Below, piece by piece: positions 23,658-33,452 of a stretch of 34,188 nt of DNA. Both the position numbers and the translations under genes were made by a program. This DNA is from Methylococcaceae bacterium (GTDB lineage Bacteria; Pseudomonadota; Gammaproteobacteria; Methylococcales; Methylomonadaceae): NCBI GenBank assembly GCA_028748685.1, contig JAJRDU010000243.1, positions 1 to 34,188 of the forward strand. Reading direction: 5' to 3'. Positions within the stretch are counted from its first letter, which is position 1. Each line of letters opens with the position of its first letter. The notes under the pieces are model-generated. The model searched no databases. It saw only the letters and a list, made by a program, of their open reading frames with translations, and had not been told where the DNA came from.

Positions 23658-25538
23658 CTATCGGGATTGATCCACGACACAGACTTCAGTCGGCCGTCCC
23701 ATGCACAACCTGAGGAATACCCTGGCGGCCGCGATACCGTTCACCACAAAAGCGATGGTGATCGGCGCCGCAAACCAGGGATGCTGATTGCTGGCGTGAA
23801 AAAGCAGCAAGTCCTGGCCGAGAAATGCCGGCGTAATCGGAAAGCCCACCAGGCCCAGAAAACTCAAGAACAATAGCAGGGACATTCCGGGCCTAGTTTC
23901 CGCCATGGCGCGATACACAAAAGGCGCTTCGGCAAAGTTTTCATGCTTGAGCATTCTGGCCAAGACCCATAAGCCCAGCAGCCAGGCCGGAACGATACCG
24001 GTCAAAAACAGCGCCACATCCGTCAAGGCCGCCGAATTCAGCAGCCAAACCGCAATCCCGGCCAGCAAGCTGCTCAAGGCAACGCCGTTCCAGACATTCA
24101 TTGGGCTGCGTTTCTCGCTAAACGCGCCGAAAGACACCAAAACCATCGCCAACGAAACCGGTATCGATAAATAAATCTTAACACCACCACTAACCGGCGC
24201 CAGCACTACCAAGCCCAGCAAAGCCAATGCCACCAACGCTTTTACTTTAAAACCCGCGGCATTGATTTTGGCACCGAGTTTTTTCAACGGATTCCAGAGT
24301 ATGTTCCGCACCAAACGCTCCAGATTACCCTCTTGCAAGGCAAATACGTATAAAGTGTTCTGTAAAACCTCCGGCAAGGTGCTGCGTATCGAAACCGGCA
24401 GAAATTGCAGGCTGCTGCTGTTCTTGATGTAGAAGTCGGTATCCACCGCGCCTTCCACCCGCAGCAAATGCGCGACGATCGATGGTGAAACCAGCAGCTG
24501 ATAGCAGCGTAGAAAGGCATTACCCATGAAATGCAGCAGCACCAAGGCTTCCAGACCCAGTGCCAGCTCCATGAACATGAAACCCACCTGGGTAATCGAG
24601 GCATAAGCTACTTGTCCCTTGATGTTGGACTGGGTTTTTTCCGACAGACTGGCCACGATCACGGTCAACAAGCCTATGCTAAATAGGATCAGTCGCGGCA
24701 GCACCTGATAGCTCCAGATCGGCATGGTGCGCAGCAACAGAAACACCCCCAGATGAATCGACAGCGCGCCGTAAAAAATAGCACTGGAAGGCGTCGGCCC
24801 TTCCATCGCCCTCGGTAGCCAGAAACTGAACGGAAATTGCGCCGATTTACCCGAGGCCGCCAGGATAATCAACCACGATAATACCGACAACGAAAGATAA
24901 CCAGCCGGCGGCATCGCATCGTTTTCGAACAGTCTGGAAAGTTCGCTGAAATGCGAGCTTTCATGGAACAACAAATGGCTCATCCAGGCGCCCAGTAGCA
25001 AGCCGACATCGCAAAACCGGTAAATGGTGTAGGCGCGCAAGGCGTTCCGCACCGGTTGCGGACGATGCCGGTAAAAGGCGATCAGCAAGAACGACGAGAT
25101 GCCGACGATTTCCCAGCCGGCAAACAACATGTCTATGCTGCCGGACAACACGATCAGATTAAGCCCGAACACGAAGCCGAATATGGTCTGGAAAAACCGT
25201 TTGTAACCCTGTTCGCGGTGTAGATAAACCCGGCAGTACTTGACGATAATGGCGAAGATGGTCCAGACGCAGAACAAATAAGCAGCCCCAACCTTATCCA
25301 GGTAAAACAGGATGGGAAAGGCGTAATCGCCCTGTTCGTATAGCGTGAACCAATGGTATTCATATTCGGGAAAACCGGCGACGGCCCACAGCGACAGCAA
25401 GGCAACGATGCTGACGCCCATCGCATGGCTAAACCAAAAACTGATCGTGGCGATTCTTTTTTCGTTGCCCTTGCTTAAAAATATCAACAGCAAGCCGAGC
25501 AAGGGTAAAAACTGGCAAGCCAGCAATAACTGATTCAT
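23658..25538 (-). CDS. dabB: DAB inorganic-carbon pump membrane subunit DabB (NuoL-like), second pair
   Basis: A 626-residue NuoL-type protein with Glu143 in MLFAGWEIVGISSFLLIAFY, Lys231 in LAASGKSAQFPFSFWLPRAM and the signature EGPTPSSAIFYGALSIHLGV. After the family core (to about residue 360) it has a cytoplasmic linker (TDFYIKNSSSLQFLPVSIRS) and about six further hydrophobic segments to the C-terminus, making it about 100 residues longer than DabB of the first pair. Its ATG overlaps the dabA2 stop (ATGA), showing tight coupling. It would form the cation-conducting half of the second CO2-hydrating pump. No NuoM-like gene is attached to this pair, unlike the first. Confidence 0.88.
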   Translation of the reverse strand: MNQLLLACQFLPLLGLLLIFLSKGNEKRIATISFWFSHAMGVSIVALLSLWAVAGFPEYEYHWFTLYEQGDYAFPILFYLDKVGAAYLFCVWTIFAIIVKYCRVYLHREQGYKRFFQTIFGFVFGLNLIVLSGSIDMLFAGWEIVGISSFLLIAFYRHRPQPVRNALRAYTIYRFCDVGLLLGAWMSHLLFHESSHFSELSRLFENDAMPPAGYLSLSVLSWLIILAASGKSAQFPFSFWLPRAMEGPTPSSAIFYGALSIHLGVFLLLRTMPIWSYQVLPRLILFSIGLLTVIVASLSEKTQSNIKGQVAYASITQVGFMFMELALGLEALVLLHFMGNAFLRCYQLLVSPSIVAHLLRVEGAVDTDFYIKNSSSLQFLPVSIRSTLPEVLQNTLYVFALQEGNLERLVRNILWNPLKKLGAKINAAGFKVKALVALALLGLVVLAPVSGGVKIYLSIPVSLAMVLVSFGAFSEKRSPMNVWNGVALSSLLAGIAVWLLNSAALTDVALFLTGIVPAWLLGLWVLARMLKHENFAEAPFVYRAMAETRPGMSLLLFLSFLGLVGFPITPAFLGQDLLLFHASNQHPWFAAPITIAFVVNGIAAARVFLRLCMGRPTEVCVVDQSR

Positions 25539-28138
25539 GAATGTCTTCCCGTAAATTGATGCACCGGAATCGTCGTGCCACGGCCGCCGATGATTTTTTC
25601 CGAGCGATTGGCAACGGGTACCTCAATCTCGGCCGGCAATTCGATCGCTTCCCAGCCGCTTTTGGTATACAAGGACAACGCCTTGCTGCCCGGCTGACAG
25701 GCGGCGACGCGTACCCAGTCGTTATCCGCCCATTCCTTGAGATCGCCGATGCGCGCAAACGCCATATCGATCACTTCACGGCTTTGTTCGATGACGATCA
25801 GCAAGCGCGCCGGTTCGTGAACTTCTATCATCTGTTGCGGCAGGCCGGTACGCAAATCGCCTTCCACACCATTGGCCACGCCCAGCAAACCGATGACGTT
25901 GTGCGGCAGCTTGGTGCCGGCGCCGTAAACCGAGTTATCCACCCTAGAAAACAAATACTCCAGGTTGATGCCGCCGCACACCGGAATGATAGCCGACATG
26001 ATTTTGACCAATATCTCGCCGGTCGCATCGGTCTCGGAATCGTAGGAATGCAGGAAAGCACGCCTGTCCATGAACAAATGCCGGGTTAAGGCCCTGCGGC
26101 CGACGATACAATACAGATTGTTGGAATGGTTGTACTCGGGACGCGGCTCGAAAATCGAAGAGGCTCTGGCGATCACGTGATCATGCGCCTCCTCGCTGGA
26201 ATGCGATTGAGGCCCCAATTCGAACCAGCGGCAACGTTCTCGGGCATTGCGCTGTAAGGCGTGCTGCATGGCCTGTTTAAAGGCGTGTAATTCCTTGATA
26301 GGATGCTTGGCGAGATCCTGTTGATCGAAATAGGTGATTTCGTCGCGGCTGGTATTGTGCAGGGCGGGAACGAAGCGAGTGGTGTCGGGAATAGCGATGC
26401 CGCGTTCCCGCAATATTTCCCGCACCCCGTCATGGTTAGCCATCCAGGCGAAAGCCCGTGCATTCGGCGCCCCCGGTTTGCCGGAGCAGGCGCCGCAATC
26501 GTAAGCGGCGAAATGCGGGTTGTTGACGCTGCTGGAACCATGCGCCACCACCACCACCAGTGGAGCAAAATCCTTAGTCAAGCCAATATTGCGCAACAAG
26601 CCGCCGACACGATCGGCCATTTCCGGCAAGGAGAATCCCAGCAGATAACCGTCTTCGGTCGGCTCATCATTTTCGCGCAATAGATGCAGATGGGTATGCG
26701 CCTCTCCTACCTCGCTCAAGGCCTTGATGCCCGGCAACTTCAAGGTAGGACGAAACACATTCCAGGCCATCCTGGCCGCATAGCCCAGACCCAGCGTCTG
26801 GGTATAGAGCCAACCGCGAAACATCGAATGCGCGCTGAAGTGCATTTTGCCGAACTCGGGGCTCTTGGTTTTCTTCTCGGCCTTGGGCTTGGCGCTGCCT
26901 TCGCGTATCAGATGTTTGGGCTTAATCACCACCGGGCACTGAGCCACCGGATAGGCGTCGTCCAGGCCCTGATAGAGAAAATCGATGCCGAAAAACCCCG
27001 CCGCGCCGAAGGTTTCGATGGCGGGATTAACTTCCTCCAGGTAACGCCGCAAGGAACATTCACGGTCGTCGATGCAGAAAAAGGCCTGCGCCTCGGGAAG
27101 CGGCTTGGAAACAGAGTCCTGCTTAGCGGGAAGCGGCGACTGGTTTTTCAACGCGGCCAGCAGTTCACTGTGCAGCGACCATTCCATCGCCTCGTGCCAG
27201 ACTCTCATTCGCAGCGGCACATTCGGCCGCAACACGTCGCCATCCAACAACGGTATCCCCTGTAAATTAGGCAGAGCGGCAATATTGAGGAAACCATCAC
27301 CCTTTCTGATATGAACGAACGCCAGTTCGCAGAGCAGTTCTACCGCCAGCATTTCCTTCAACGAAATCCGCCGCCGCGCCAACAAGGATTTGGGGCTTTG
27401 CTCGACTATTCTCACCATTCCCGACCAGCCGGGATGTGCCAACAGCACTTCCAGCAAATACTGCTCGTAAAGCGCTTCAGAACCCACCATTTTCTGCAAA
27501 CAATGCTTAATGACTTCATCCGGACTCTGATTTAACAGCTCACGCACGGCCAGCTCATTAAAGGGATACAGCGGCAGCAAGCTGTTTTGCGCAAGCCGCA
27601 ACACACAATCCCAGAAACGCTCGCCATTTTTCGGCAGCGTCCAGCGGCTGATGCCCTGATCGAGAAAATTGGCCAGCAAACGAAACAGGATGGGATGCAC
27701 CATCGCATTGAGATCGACTTCCATCCGGTTCATCCAGGCATTGCGAATGCCGTGATTGACCAGGGAAACTGGGGGGTAATGGCTACGTCTATCCTGATCG
27801 AACAAGGTAGAACGCAAGGCCTGCGTTTGTTCTTCGCTACATCCGGCCCGCTCCAGTGCCCAATCCAGCGCGTGCTGTTTGATCCGCCCTTCCCGAAACA
27901 TGCGCTGATAATCGTCGAGCGGCAAATAACTGCGCGCACCAAACAGTTTGCCAGCCACCGACACACCTTCGTGGAACGGTAGATGCTGAAAGGCATGCAG
28001 GGTATTGTGATGGATAAAATCCTTGATCGGCCCTTGGGTCGGCAGCCAGTGGGCCAGGTGGTCGATACTGGCATCCAGGTCGAACACAGGCGAATGCTGA
28101 TGCAGGTGATTGTCTTCTAAGTACATGTGACTGGTCAT
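25535..28138 (-). CDS. dabA: DAB inorganic-carbon pump catalytic subunit DabA (UPF0753/DUF2309), short form
   Basis: An 867-residue DUF2309 protein with a complete zinc site: Cys355 and Asp357 in AFFCIDDRECS, His533 in VVVAHGSSSVNN and Cys548 in AAYDCGACSGKPG (15 residues between His and the last Cys). Shared DabA blocks are DFIHHNTLHAFQHLPFHEG, NPAIETFGAAGFFGID and GGINLEYLFSRVDN...KLPHNVIG...DLRTGLPQQMIEVHEP. The length matches the shorter class found in many bacteria, including Bacillus-type members, and differs from the 1066-residue form here, so the two are not a recent duplication. The start could be ATG 28138 (AGGAA almost adjacent) or ATG 28126 (12-base spacing). It is divergent from the SulP3 gene across a 462-bp gap. 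Confidence 0.92.
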   Translation of the reverse strand: MTSHMYLEDNHLHQHSPVFDLDASIDHLAHWLPTQGPIKDFIHHNTLHAFQHLPFHEGVSVAGKLFGARSYLPLDDYQRMFREGRIKQHALDWALERAGCSEEQTQALRSTLFDQDRRSHYPPVSLVNHGIRNAWMNRMEVDLNAMVHPILFRLLANFLDQGISRWTLPKNGERFWDCVLRLAQNSLLPLYPFNELAVRELLNQSPDEVIKHCLQKMVGSEALYEQYLLEVLLAHPGWSGMVRIVEQSPKSLLARRRISLKEMLAVELLCELAFVHIRKGDGFLNIAALPNLQGIPLLDGDVLRPNVPLRMRVWHEAMEWSLHSELLAALKNQSPLPAKQDSVSKPLPEAQAFFCIDDRECSLRRYLEEVNPAIETFGAAGFFGIDFLYQGLDDAYPVAQCPVVIKPKHLIREGSAKPKAEKKTKSPEFGKMHFSAHSMFRGWLYTQTLGLGYAARMAWNVFRPTLKLPGIKALSEVGEAHTHLHLLRENDEPTEDGYLLGFSLPEMADRVGGLLRNIGLTKDFAPLVVVVAHGSSSVNNPHFAAYDCGACSGKPGAPNARAFAWMANHDGVREILRERGIAIPDTTRFVPALHNTSRDEITYFDQQDLAKHPIKELHAFKQAMQHALQRNARERCRWFELGPQSHSSEEAHDHVIARASSIFEPRPEYNHSNNLYCIVGRRALTRHLFMDRRAFLHSYDSETDATGEILVKIMSAIIPVCGGINLEYLFSRVDNSVYGAGTKLPHNVIGLLGVANGVEGDLRTGLPQQMIEVHEPARLLIVIEQSREVIDMAFARIGDLKEWADNDWVRVAACQPGSKALSLYTKSGWEAIELPAEIEVPVANRSEKIIGGRGTTIPVHQFTGRHS

Positions 28139-28600
28139 TTCCTAGTATTTAAACCTCGGCCGCGCGGAAAAGTCTTCGCGATGAAATGTTCACATCGACG
28201 GATCAAGCCGCAAACAGCGATGTCTCAGGAATATGCATAAGCCATGCCGATTTATAAGGCATTGTTTTTTCTTTGTCATTCGCCATTAATTGTCGAATCA
28301 ATGGTGGAATTGGCCGGTCCAGGCGGTTGGTTTGCACCAATAACCACAAGCATTCGGTGAATTTTTTTGCAAAAACAACCTGATTTCCTGGGCACGAGCG
28401 CATTTTGAATTGCAGGATCAGACACCGGGTCAATTGAACCAAGCAGATGGTGCTTATGAACCAACCTCACCCTCGCAAGCAGGCTGCTTAGTCTTCATTT
28501 TCGGCAATATGCTTCACCACAGCTCGGCCAGCCCAAGCATCGATGGAAGTGGCACATTTTTCGCTGGACTTTGGTTTTCCATGGTGCAACGAGAGAAAAT
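28139..28600. other. 462-bp divergent intergenic region (dabA2 / SulP3)
   Basis: Two divergently read genes, dabA2 (-) and SulP3 (+), start from this stretch, so it should hold both promoters and any shared operator. It is more AT-rich than its flanks (for instance around 28250-28290 and 28345-28400). I saw no promoter match good enough to call and no clear operator palindrome. An in-frame ATG at 28571 would extend SulP3 by ten residues but lacks the family context. No gene or RNA is evident. Confidence 0.4.
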
Positions 28601-30247
28601 ATGTCCACTTCATCTCCAACCGCTCCGCCGAAAACCGGCATTCCCGGCCTACTTGAAAACTGGCGCCGCGATCTGCTATCGGGTTTTCTGGTGTTCCTAA
28701 TCGCCCTGCCATTGTGCTTGGGTATTTCCATGGCTTCCGGCGTACCGCCGATGGCCGGCATCATAAGCGCGATCATTGGCGGCGTAGTCGTTTCGAGAAT
28801 CAGCGGTTCATTCGTCACCATTAACGGCCCGGCCGCCGGTTTGATCGTGGTAATTTACGATTCGGTCCAATCGCTTAGCCAAGGCGACGCCATGGCCGGT
28901 TACCGTTACACGCTGGCGGCGATCGTGGTCGCCAGTGTATTGCAAATATTTCTGGGCGTATTTAAAGCTGGCAAGCTGAGTGCGTTTTTCCCGTCCGCGG
29001 TGGTACACGGCATGCTAGCGGCGATCGGCATCATCATCATGGCCAAGCAAATTCATACGCTGGTTGGCGTCAAACCAGCAGCCCAAACCCTGCTGGGCAC
29101 GATCGCCGAGATTCCGCATTCCATCATGGAATTGAACCCGGAAGTTTCACTGATCGGTCTGTTAGGTCTGGCATTACTAATTGCCTGGGCAGTCATCAAG
29201 AATCCTATTCTGAAAATGGTCCCGGCACCCTTGTTGGTGGTACTGCTGGGCCTGGCCTTGGGACAATATTTCGATCTGGACCATATCCACCAGTACCTGT
29301 TTTTACCCGATGCCGAAATACTTCCGCATCACGAATTTACCGTAGGCCCGGCATTTCTGGTGGCGGTACCGGAAAACTTCATGTCCGGTTTTTACTTTCC
29401 CGACTTTTCCAAAATTGCCGACCACGAATTCTGGATCGCCGTAGTCGCTATCTGGCTGGTCGGCAGCCTGGAAAGCTTGCTAAGCGCCTCGGCGGTCGAC
29501 AAGCTCGATCCTTATAAACGTAATTCCAATTTGAATCGCGACTTAACCGCCGTCGGTGTCGGCAATTTGCTAGCCGGCATGATCGGCGGTTTGCCGATGA
29601 TTGCCGAAATCGTCCGAAGCTCCGCCAACGTCAACAACGGCGCTAAAACAGCCTGGGCCAACTTTTTTCACGGCGCATTTTTGTTGATCTTCGTCGCCTT
29701 GTTTCCACGGCTGATACACGAAATCCCGCTCTCTTCGCTCGCTGCATTGCTGGTATTTACCGGCTTCCGCCTGGCTTCGCCGAAAGAGTTTGCCAAGACC
29801 CTGTCGGTCGGCATGGATAATTTTGCGGTGTTCGTGATCACCATCATCGGCGTGCTGGCTACCGATCTGCTGATCGGGGTAGCGATAGGCATCGTCGCAA
29901 AATTGCTGATCCATATCAGCCGCGGCCTGAAATTACACAATATTTTCTCGCTGGTCCATGACGTTCATCAACCCGACGCCGATACTCACCATATTCAAAT
30001 CAGTGGCGCCGCGGTATTTTCGAACTTGATCTCCTTAAAAAGCCTGCTGGCGGATTTACCAGAAGGGAAATCGGTATTCTTCGATCTGACCGACGCCGAC
30101 CTGATCGACCATACGGTGATGGAGTTCATCGACCATTTTGCCGAGGAATACAACCATAACGGCGGAAAATGCGAAATTGTCGGCCTGGATAACCATCATA
30201 GCTATTCGAACCATCATCTGGCCGCCCGCCGCAGGGTCAATGTCTAA
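28601..30247 (+). CDS. SulP-family anion transporter with STAS domain (SulP3), candidate bicarbonate transporter
   Basis: A 548-residue SulP transporter. It parallels SulP1 throughout: GFLVFLIALPLCLGISMASG, PPMAGIISAIIGG, GPAAGLIVVI, QGDAMAGYRYTLAAIVVA, VVHGMLAAIGIII, GSLESLLSASAVDKLDP and the STAS segment FDLTDADLIDHTVMEFIDH are the same or nearly so. Both end in a motif with LAAR plus basic residues (HLAARRRVNV here). The ATG at 28601 with GAGAG just upstream is preferred over an ATG at 28571. It is divergent from dabA2, which suggests joint control with the second DAB pair, and a strong hairpin follows the stop. Bicarbonate uptake is inferred from context; sulfate cannot be excluded. Confidence 0.86.
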   Translation: MSTSSPTAPPKTGIPGLLENWRRDLLSGFLVFLIALPLCLGISMASGVPPMAGIISAIIGGVVVSRISGSFVTINGPAAGLIVVIYDSVQSLSQGDAMAGYRYTLAAIVVASVLQIFLGVFKAGKLSAFFPSAVVHGMLAAIGIIIMAKQIHTLVGVKPAAQTLLGTIAEIPHSIMELNPEVSLIGLLGLALLIAWAVIKNPILKMVPAPLLVVLLGLALGQYFDLDHIHQYLFLPDAEILPHHEFTVGPAFLVAVPENFMSGFYFPDFSKIADHEFWIAVVAIWLVGSLESLLSASAVDKLDPYKRNSNLNRDLTAVGVGNLLAGMIGGLPMIAEIVRSSANVNNGAKTAWANFFHGAFLLIFVALFPRLIHEIPLSSLAALLVFTGFRLASPKEFAKTLSVGMDNFAVFVITIIGVLATDLLIGVAIGIVAKLLIHISRGLKLHNIFSLVHDVHQPDADTHHIQISGAAVFSNLISLKSLLADLPEGKSVFFDLTDADLIDHTVMEFIDHFAEEYNHNGGKCEIVGLDNHHSYSNHHLAARRRVNV

Positions 30248-30252
30248 ATTAA

Positions 30253-30299
30253 TTTCGGCGCAAGGCACTTGTCGGACGACAATGCGCCTTGCGCCGAAA
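30253..30299 (+). terminator. Compound hairpin after SulP3
   Basis: A perfect 14-bp inverted repeat (TTTCGGCGCAAGGC / GCCTTGCGCCGAAA) encloses a second small stem (TTGTC/GACAA at 30269-30282). It starts 6 bp after the SulP3 stop codon. No T-run follows on the + strand, but stem strength and position make it a likely transcript end, separating the carbon island from dusB. Confidence 0.6.
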
Positions 30300-30542
30300 G
30301 CACACTTCCAAGCCAGCCCTGACATCTAAAATCAACTCGCTCCGATCGTGTTGATTTGACACCAACCCTCTCGCGATTCTCTTCCTACCCCACCTTTACC
30401 GGCTTAGGCTTTTTAAGCGCACTCAATCGCGGCGATCGGACGAGTAAATATTCGCTTGGGCACAGACTGCCGCTTATTTTCAAGTCGTTAATCACCCCAT
30501 TTTCGGGTATCATGTGCGGCCTTTTTCGACAGCTCTTCGCTC

Positions 30543-31517
30543 ATGCAAATCGGCTCGTATCAACTCCCCAACAACCTGCTGCTGGCGCCGATGGCCGGGA
30601 TTACCGACGGCCCGTTCCGGCAATTGTGCACGCAATTTGGGGCTGGATTGACCGTTTCGGAAATGGTAATTTCCAATGCCGGCTTGCAACATCACCCCAG
30701 AACCCTGAAAAAAACAGATTTCAGTGGCGGCGGCTTGCGTTCCGTTCAGATCCTGGGCACCGATCCGCGGCAAATGGCCGAGGCCGCCCGGCTCAATAGA
30801 GATCGTGGCGCGCAAATCATCGACATCAACATGGGCTGCCCGGCTAAAAAAGTCTGCTCGGCGGCGGCCGGATCGGCGCTGATGAAGGATGAAGCCCTGG
30901 TCGAAAAAATACTGTCGTCGGTCGTCAACGCGGTGGATATACCCGTCACCCTGAAAATCCGCACCGGCTGGGATCTGGCCAATCGCAATGCGGTGAATAT
31001 CGCACGCATCGCTGAAAATAGCGGCATTCAAGCCCTGACGATTCATGGCCGCAGCCGCGCCTGCAAATTTAACGGCAAGGCCGAATACGACACCATCAAG
31101 CAGGTCAAACAAGCCATCAACATTCCTGTCATTGCCAACGGCGACATCGACAGCGCGGAAAAAGCCAGGAAAGTGTTGAACTACACCGGCGCCGACGCGG
31201 TAATGATAGGCCGAGCAGCGCAAGGCAAACCGTGGATTTTCCGGGAATTGTACGCAAAACTGCATGGGCTCCCTTACGCGCCGCTTTCCTTGACCGAGAT
31301 CAAAACCCTCATCAACCAGCATCTGGACAATTTATACTGTTTTTACGGCAAGGCCAGCGGTGTTAGAATTGCCCGCAAGCACATCGGCTGGTATTTCGAT
31401 CAGCTAGGAGCGTTGCCGGCCATGCAAAAAACAGCAATCAATCAAGCTCTGCAACCCGAGCAACAGCTCGCCCTGGTCAACGCGTCGTTTAATTTCATCA
31501 CCCCACGAGTCGCCTAG
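30543..31517 (+). CDS. dusB: tRNA-dihydrouridine synthase B
   Basis: A 324-residue FMN enzyme that reduces uridine to dihydrouridine in the D-loop of tRNAs. Signatures are LAPMAGITDGPFRQLC at the N-terminus, IIDINMGCPAKKVCSAAAGSAL (with the catalytic cysteine in KKVC), LKIRTGW, IHGRSR, VIANGDI and GRAAQGKPWIFRE (phosphate binding of FMN). The length is typical for DusB. Its stop (TAG 31515-31517) directly abuts the fis start. The dusB-fis operon is a long-standing gammaproteobacterial arrangement and is good evidence for the class of the organism. A TATCAT sequence about 30 bp upstream of the ATG may be a -10 box, but no convincing -35 accompanies it. Confidence 0.95.
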   Translation: MQIGSYQLPNNLLLAPMAGITDGPFRQLCTQFGAGLTVSEMVISNAGLQHHPRTLKKTDFSGGGLRSVQILGTDPRQMAEAARLNRDRGAQIIDINMGCPAKKVCSAAAGSALMKDEALVEKILSSVVNAVDIPVTLKIRTGWDLANRNAVNIARIAENSGIQALTIHGRSRACKFNGKAEYDTIKQVKQAINIPVIANGDIDSAEKARKVLNYTGADAVMIGRAAQGKPWIFRELYAKLHGLPYAPLSLTEIKTLINQHLDNLYCFYGKASGVRIARKHIGWYFDQLGALPAMQKTAINQALQPEQQLALVNASFNFITPRVA

Positions 31518-31781
31518 ATGAAAGCACAAGCAATCAACACATTAAACGGCAACGGGAACACACTTTCGGCCCATGTGCGCCACTGCGTGGAAGACTATTT
31601 TGCCCAACTTGATGGCCACGACTCGTCGGGCTTGTACAGTCTGGTACTGGCCGAAGTGGAAAAGCCGCTACTGGAAACCGCGCTGAAGCACTCCGACTTC
31701 AATCAAAGCAAAGCCGCAAAAATCCTGGGCCTGAGCCGCAGTACCCTGCGCAAGAAGCTCGAACTTTACGGCATCGGTTAA
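31518..31781 (+). CDS. fis: DNA-binding protein Fis
   Basis: An 87-residue nucleoid-associated regulator. The C-terminal half holds the family helix-turn-helix: PLLETALKHSDFNQSKAAKI followed by LGLSRSTLRKKLELYGI, nearly identical to other Fis proteins. The N-terminal arm is shorter and different from the 98-residue E. coli protein, as usual outside enterics. It starts immediately after the dusB stop and is co-transcribed with it. In gammaproteobacteria Fis tunes rRNA and growth-phase gene expression. Confidence 0.95.
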   Translation: MKAQAINTLNGNGNTLSAHVRHCVEDYFAQLDGHDSSGLYSLVLAEVEKPLLETALKHSDFNQSKAAKILGLSRSTLRKKLELYGIG

Positions 31782-31814
31782 ATTCTTTCCTATTCCCCCC
31801 TTCTTGAGGTTTGC

Positions 31815-33395
31815 ATGAATACCCACTTGGGCATAAACAAAAAAGTGACCCGCGCGCTGGTCAGCGTTTCCGATAAAACCGGTATCCTGGAGTTTTGCCG
31901 AGAACTGAATAATCTGGGCATCGAATTGCTGTCCACCGGCGGCACGGCCAAGTTGCTGGCCGAAAATAACGTTCCCGTCACCGAAGTCTCGGATTACACA
32001 GGCTTCCCGGAAATGATGGATGGACGGGTAAAAACCCTGCATCCCAAGGTCCACGGCGGCATCCTGGGCCGGCGCGGCATCGATGATGCGGTGATGGCCG
32101 AGAGCGGCATCAAGCCTATCGACATGGTAGTGGTCAACCTGTATCCCTTCGAGCAAACCGTCGCCAAACCGGATTGCGACCTGGAAACCGCGATCGAAAA
32201 CATCGACATCGGCGGCCCGAGCATGATTCGCGGCGCGGCCAAGAATCACAACGACGTGGCCATTGTCGTCGACCCGGCCGACTACGCAGCGACGCTGGCC
32301 GAACTACAAGCCAACGCCGTGACATTGAGCCACGACACCCGCTTCAAGCTAGCGCTGAAAAGTTTCGAGCACACCGCCCGTTACGACACGATGATTGCGG
32401 CTTACCTGAGCAAGGTCGTCGACGCCGGCAATTTTCCTGAAACTTTGAACCTACAATTCCACCACCTGCAAAGCATGCGTTACGGCGAAAATCCGCATCA
32501 AAACGCGGCATTTTACGGCGAGAAGTATCCGCCGGCCGGCAGCATCGCCAGCGCCAAGCAGTTGCAAGGCAAGGAATTGTCCTACAACAACATCGCCGAT
32601 GCCGACGCGGCGCTGGAATGCGTCAAAGCCTTCGACGAACAACCCGCCTGCGTGATTGTCAAGCATGCCAACCCCTGTGGCGTGGCGATCGCCGACAGCC
32701 TTTTCGACGCTTACAACCTGGCCTACGCCACCGACCCGACCTCGGCCTTCGGCGGCATCATCGCCTTCAACCGCGAACTGGACGAAAAAACCGCCGCCGA
32801 AATCGCCGGCCGCCAGTTCGTGGAAGTGATCATCGCGCCGGTCGTTTCCGAGGGCGCCAAAGCGGCGCTGGCGAAAAAACAAAATGTTCGCGTACTGGAA
32901 ACAGGCTCTTGGGCGAACAACAACGCGGCGGCACTGGAGTTCAAACGCGTCGGCGGCGGATTGTTGGTGCAGGACAAAGACACCGGCAGCATCACGGCCG
33001 CCGATTTGAAGGTGGTCACTAAACGCGTCCCGACCGAGCAGGAACTGGCCGATCTGCTGTTCGTGTGGAAAGTCGCCAAATTCGTCAAATCCAATGCCAT
33101 CGTCTACGGCAAGAACGGCCGGACCATAGGCATAGGCGCCGGCCAAATGAGCCGGGTGTACTCCGCCAGAATCGCCGGCATCAAAGCCGCCGACGAAGGC
33201 CTGGAAGTTCCCGGCTCGGTGATGGCTTCCGACGCCTACTTTCCCTTCCGCGATGGCATCGACGCGGCGGCGGCGGCCGGCATCACCGCGGTGATACACC
33301 CCGGCGGCTCGATTCGAGATCAGGAAGTGATCGATGCAGCCGACGAGCACGACATCGCGATGGTTTTGACCGGCATGCGGCACTTCAGGCATTAA
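31815..33395 (+). CDS. purH: Bifunctional AICAR transformylase / IMP cyclohydrolase
   Basis: A 526-residue enzyme for the last two steps of IMP synthesis. The N-terminal cyclohydrolase domain (about 1-200) has [37 protein letters not shown] and [16 protein letters not shown]. The C-terminal formyltransferase domain has LRYGENPHQ-type [14 protein letters not shown], the catalytic [31 protein letters not shown] and the ending [20 protein letters not shown]. The length is standard. The start is ATG at 31815, preceded by TTGAGG. It follows fis by 33 bp and may read through from that operon. Confidence 0.97.
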   Translation: MNTHLGINKKVTRALVSVSDKTGILEFCRELNNLGIELLSTGGTAKLLAENNVPVTEVSDYTGFPEMMDGRVKTLHPKVHGGILGRRGIDDAVMAESGIKPIDMVVVNLYPFEQTVAKPDCDLETAIENIDIGGPSMIRGAAKNHNDVAIVVDPADYAATLAELQANAVTLSHDTRFKLALKSFEHTARYDTMIAAYLSKVVDAGNFPETLNLQFHHLQSMRYGENPHQNAAFYGEKYPPAGSIASAKQLQGKELSYNNIADADAALECVKAFDEQPACVIVKHANPCGVAIADSLFDAYNLAYATDPTSAFGGIIAFNRELDEKTAAEIAGRQFVEVIIAPVVSEGAKAALAKKQNVRVLETGSWANNNAAALEFKRVGGGLLVQDKDTGSITAADLKVVTKRVPTEQELADLLFVWKVAKFVKSNAIVYGKNGRTIGIGAGQMSRVYSARIAGIKAADEGLEVPGSVMASDAYFPFRDGIDAAAAAGITAVIHPGGSIRDQEVIDAADEHDIAMVLTGMRHFRH

Positions 33396-33401
33396 AAACA
33401 G

Positions 33402-33432
33402 GGCGAAAGCCTGCATTTCCTAGTCTTTCGCC
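33402..33432 (+). terminator. Hairpin between purH and sua5-like gene
   Basis: An 8-bp perfect stem GGCGAAAG/CTTTCGCC with a 15-base loop follows the purH stop by 6 bp and is followed by TTTAACCTTT. It is a weak intrinsic-terminator candidate. Confidence 0.45.
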
Positions 33433-33452
33433 TTTAACCTTTGGTCCTTAAT

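Noticed and set aside
30356-30799. 147-codon frame overlapping the start of dusB
   Set aside because: It overlaps dusB in another frame, has low-complexity basic content and no homology that I recognise.
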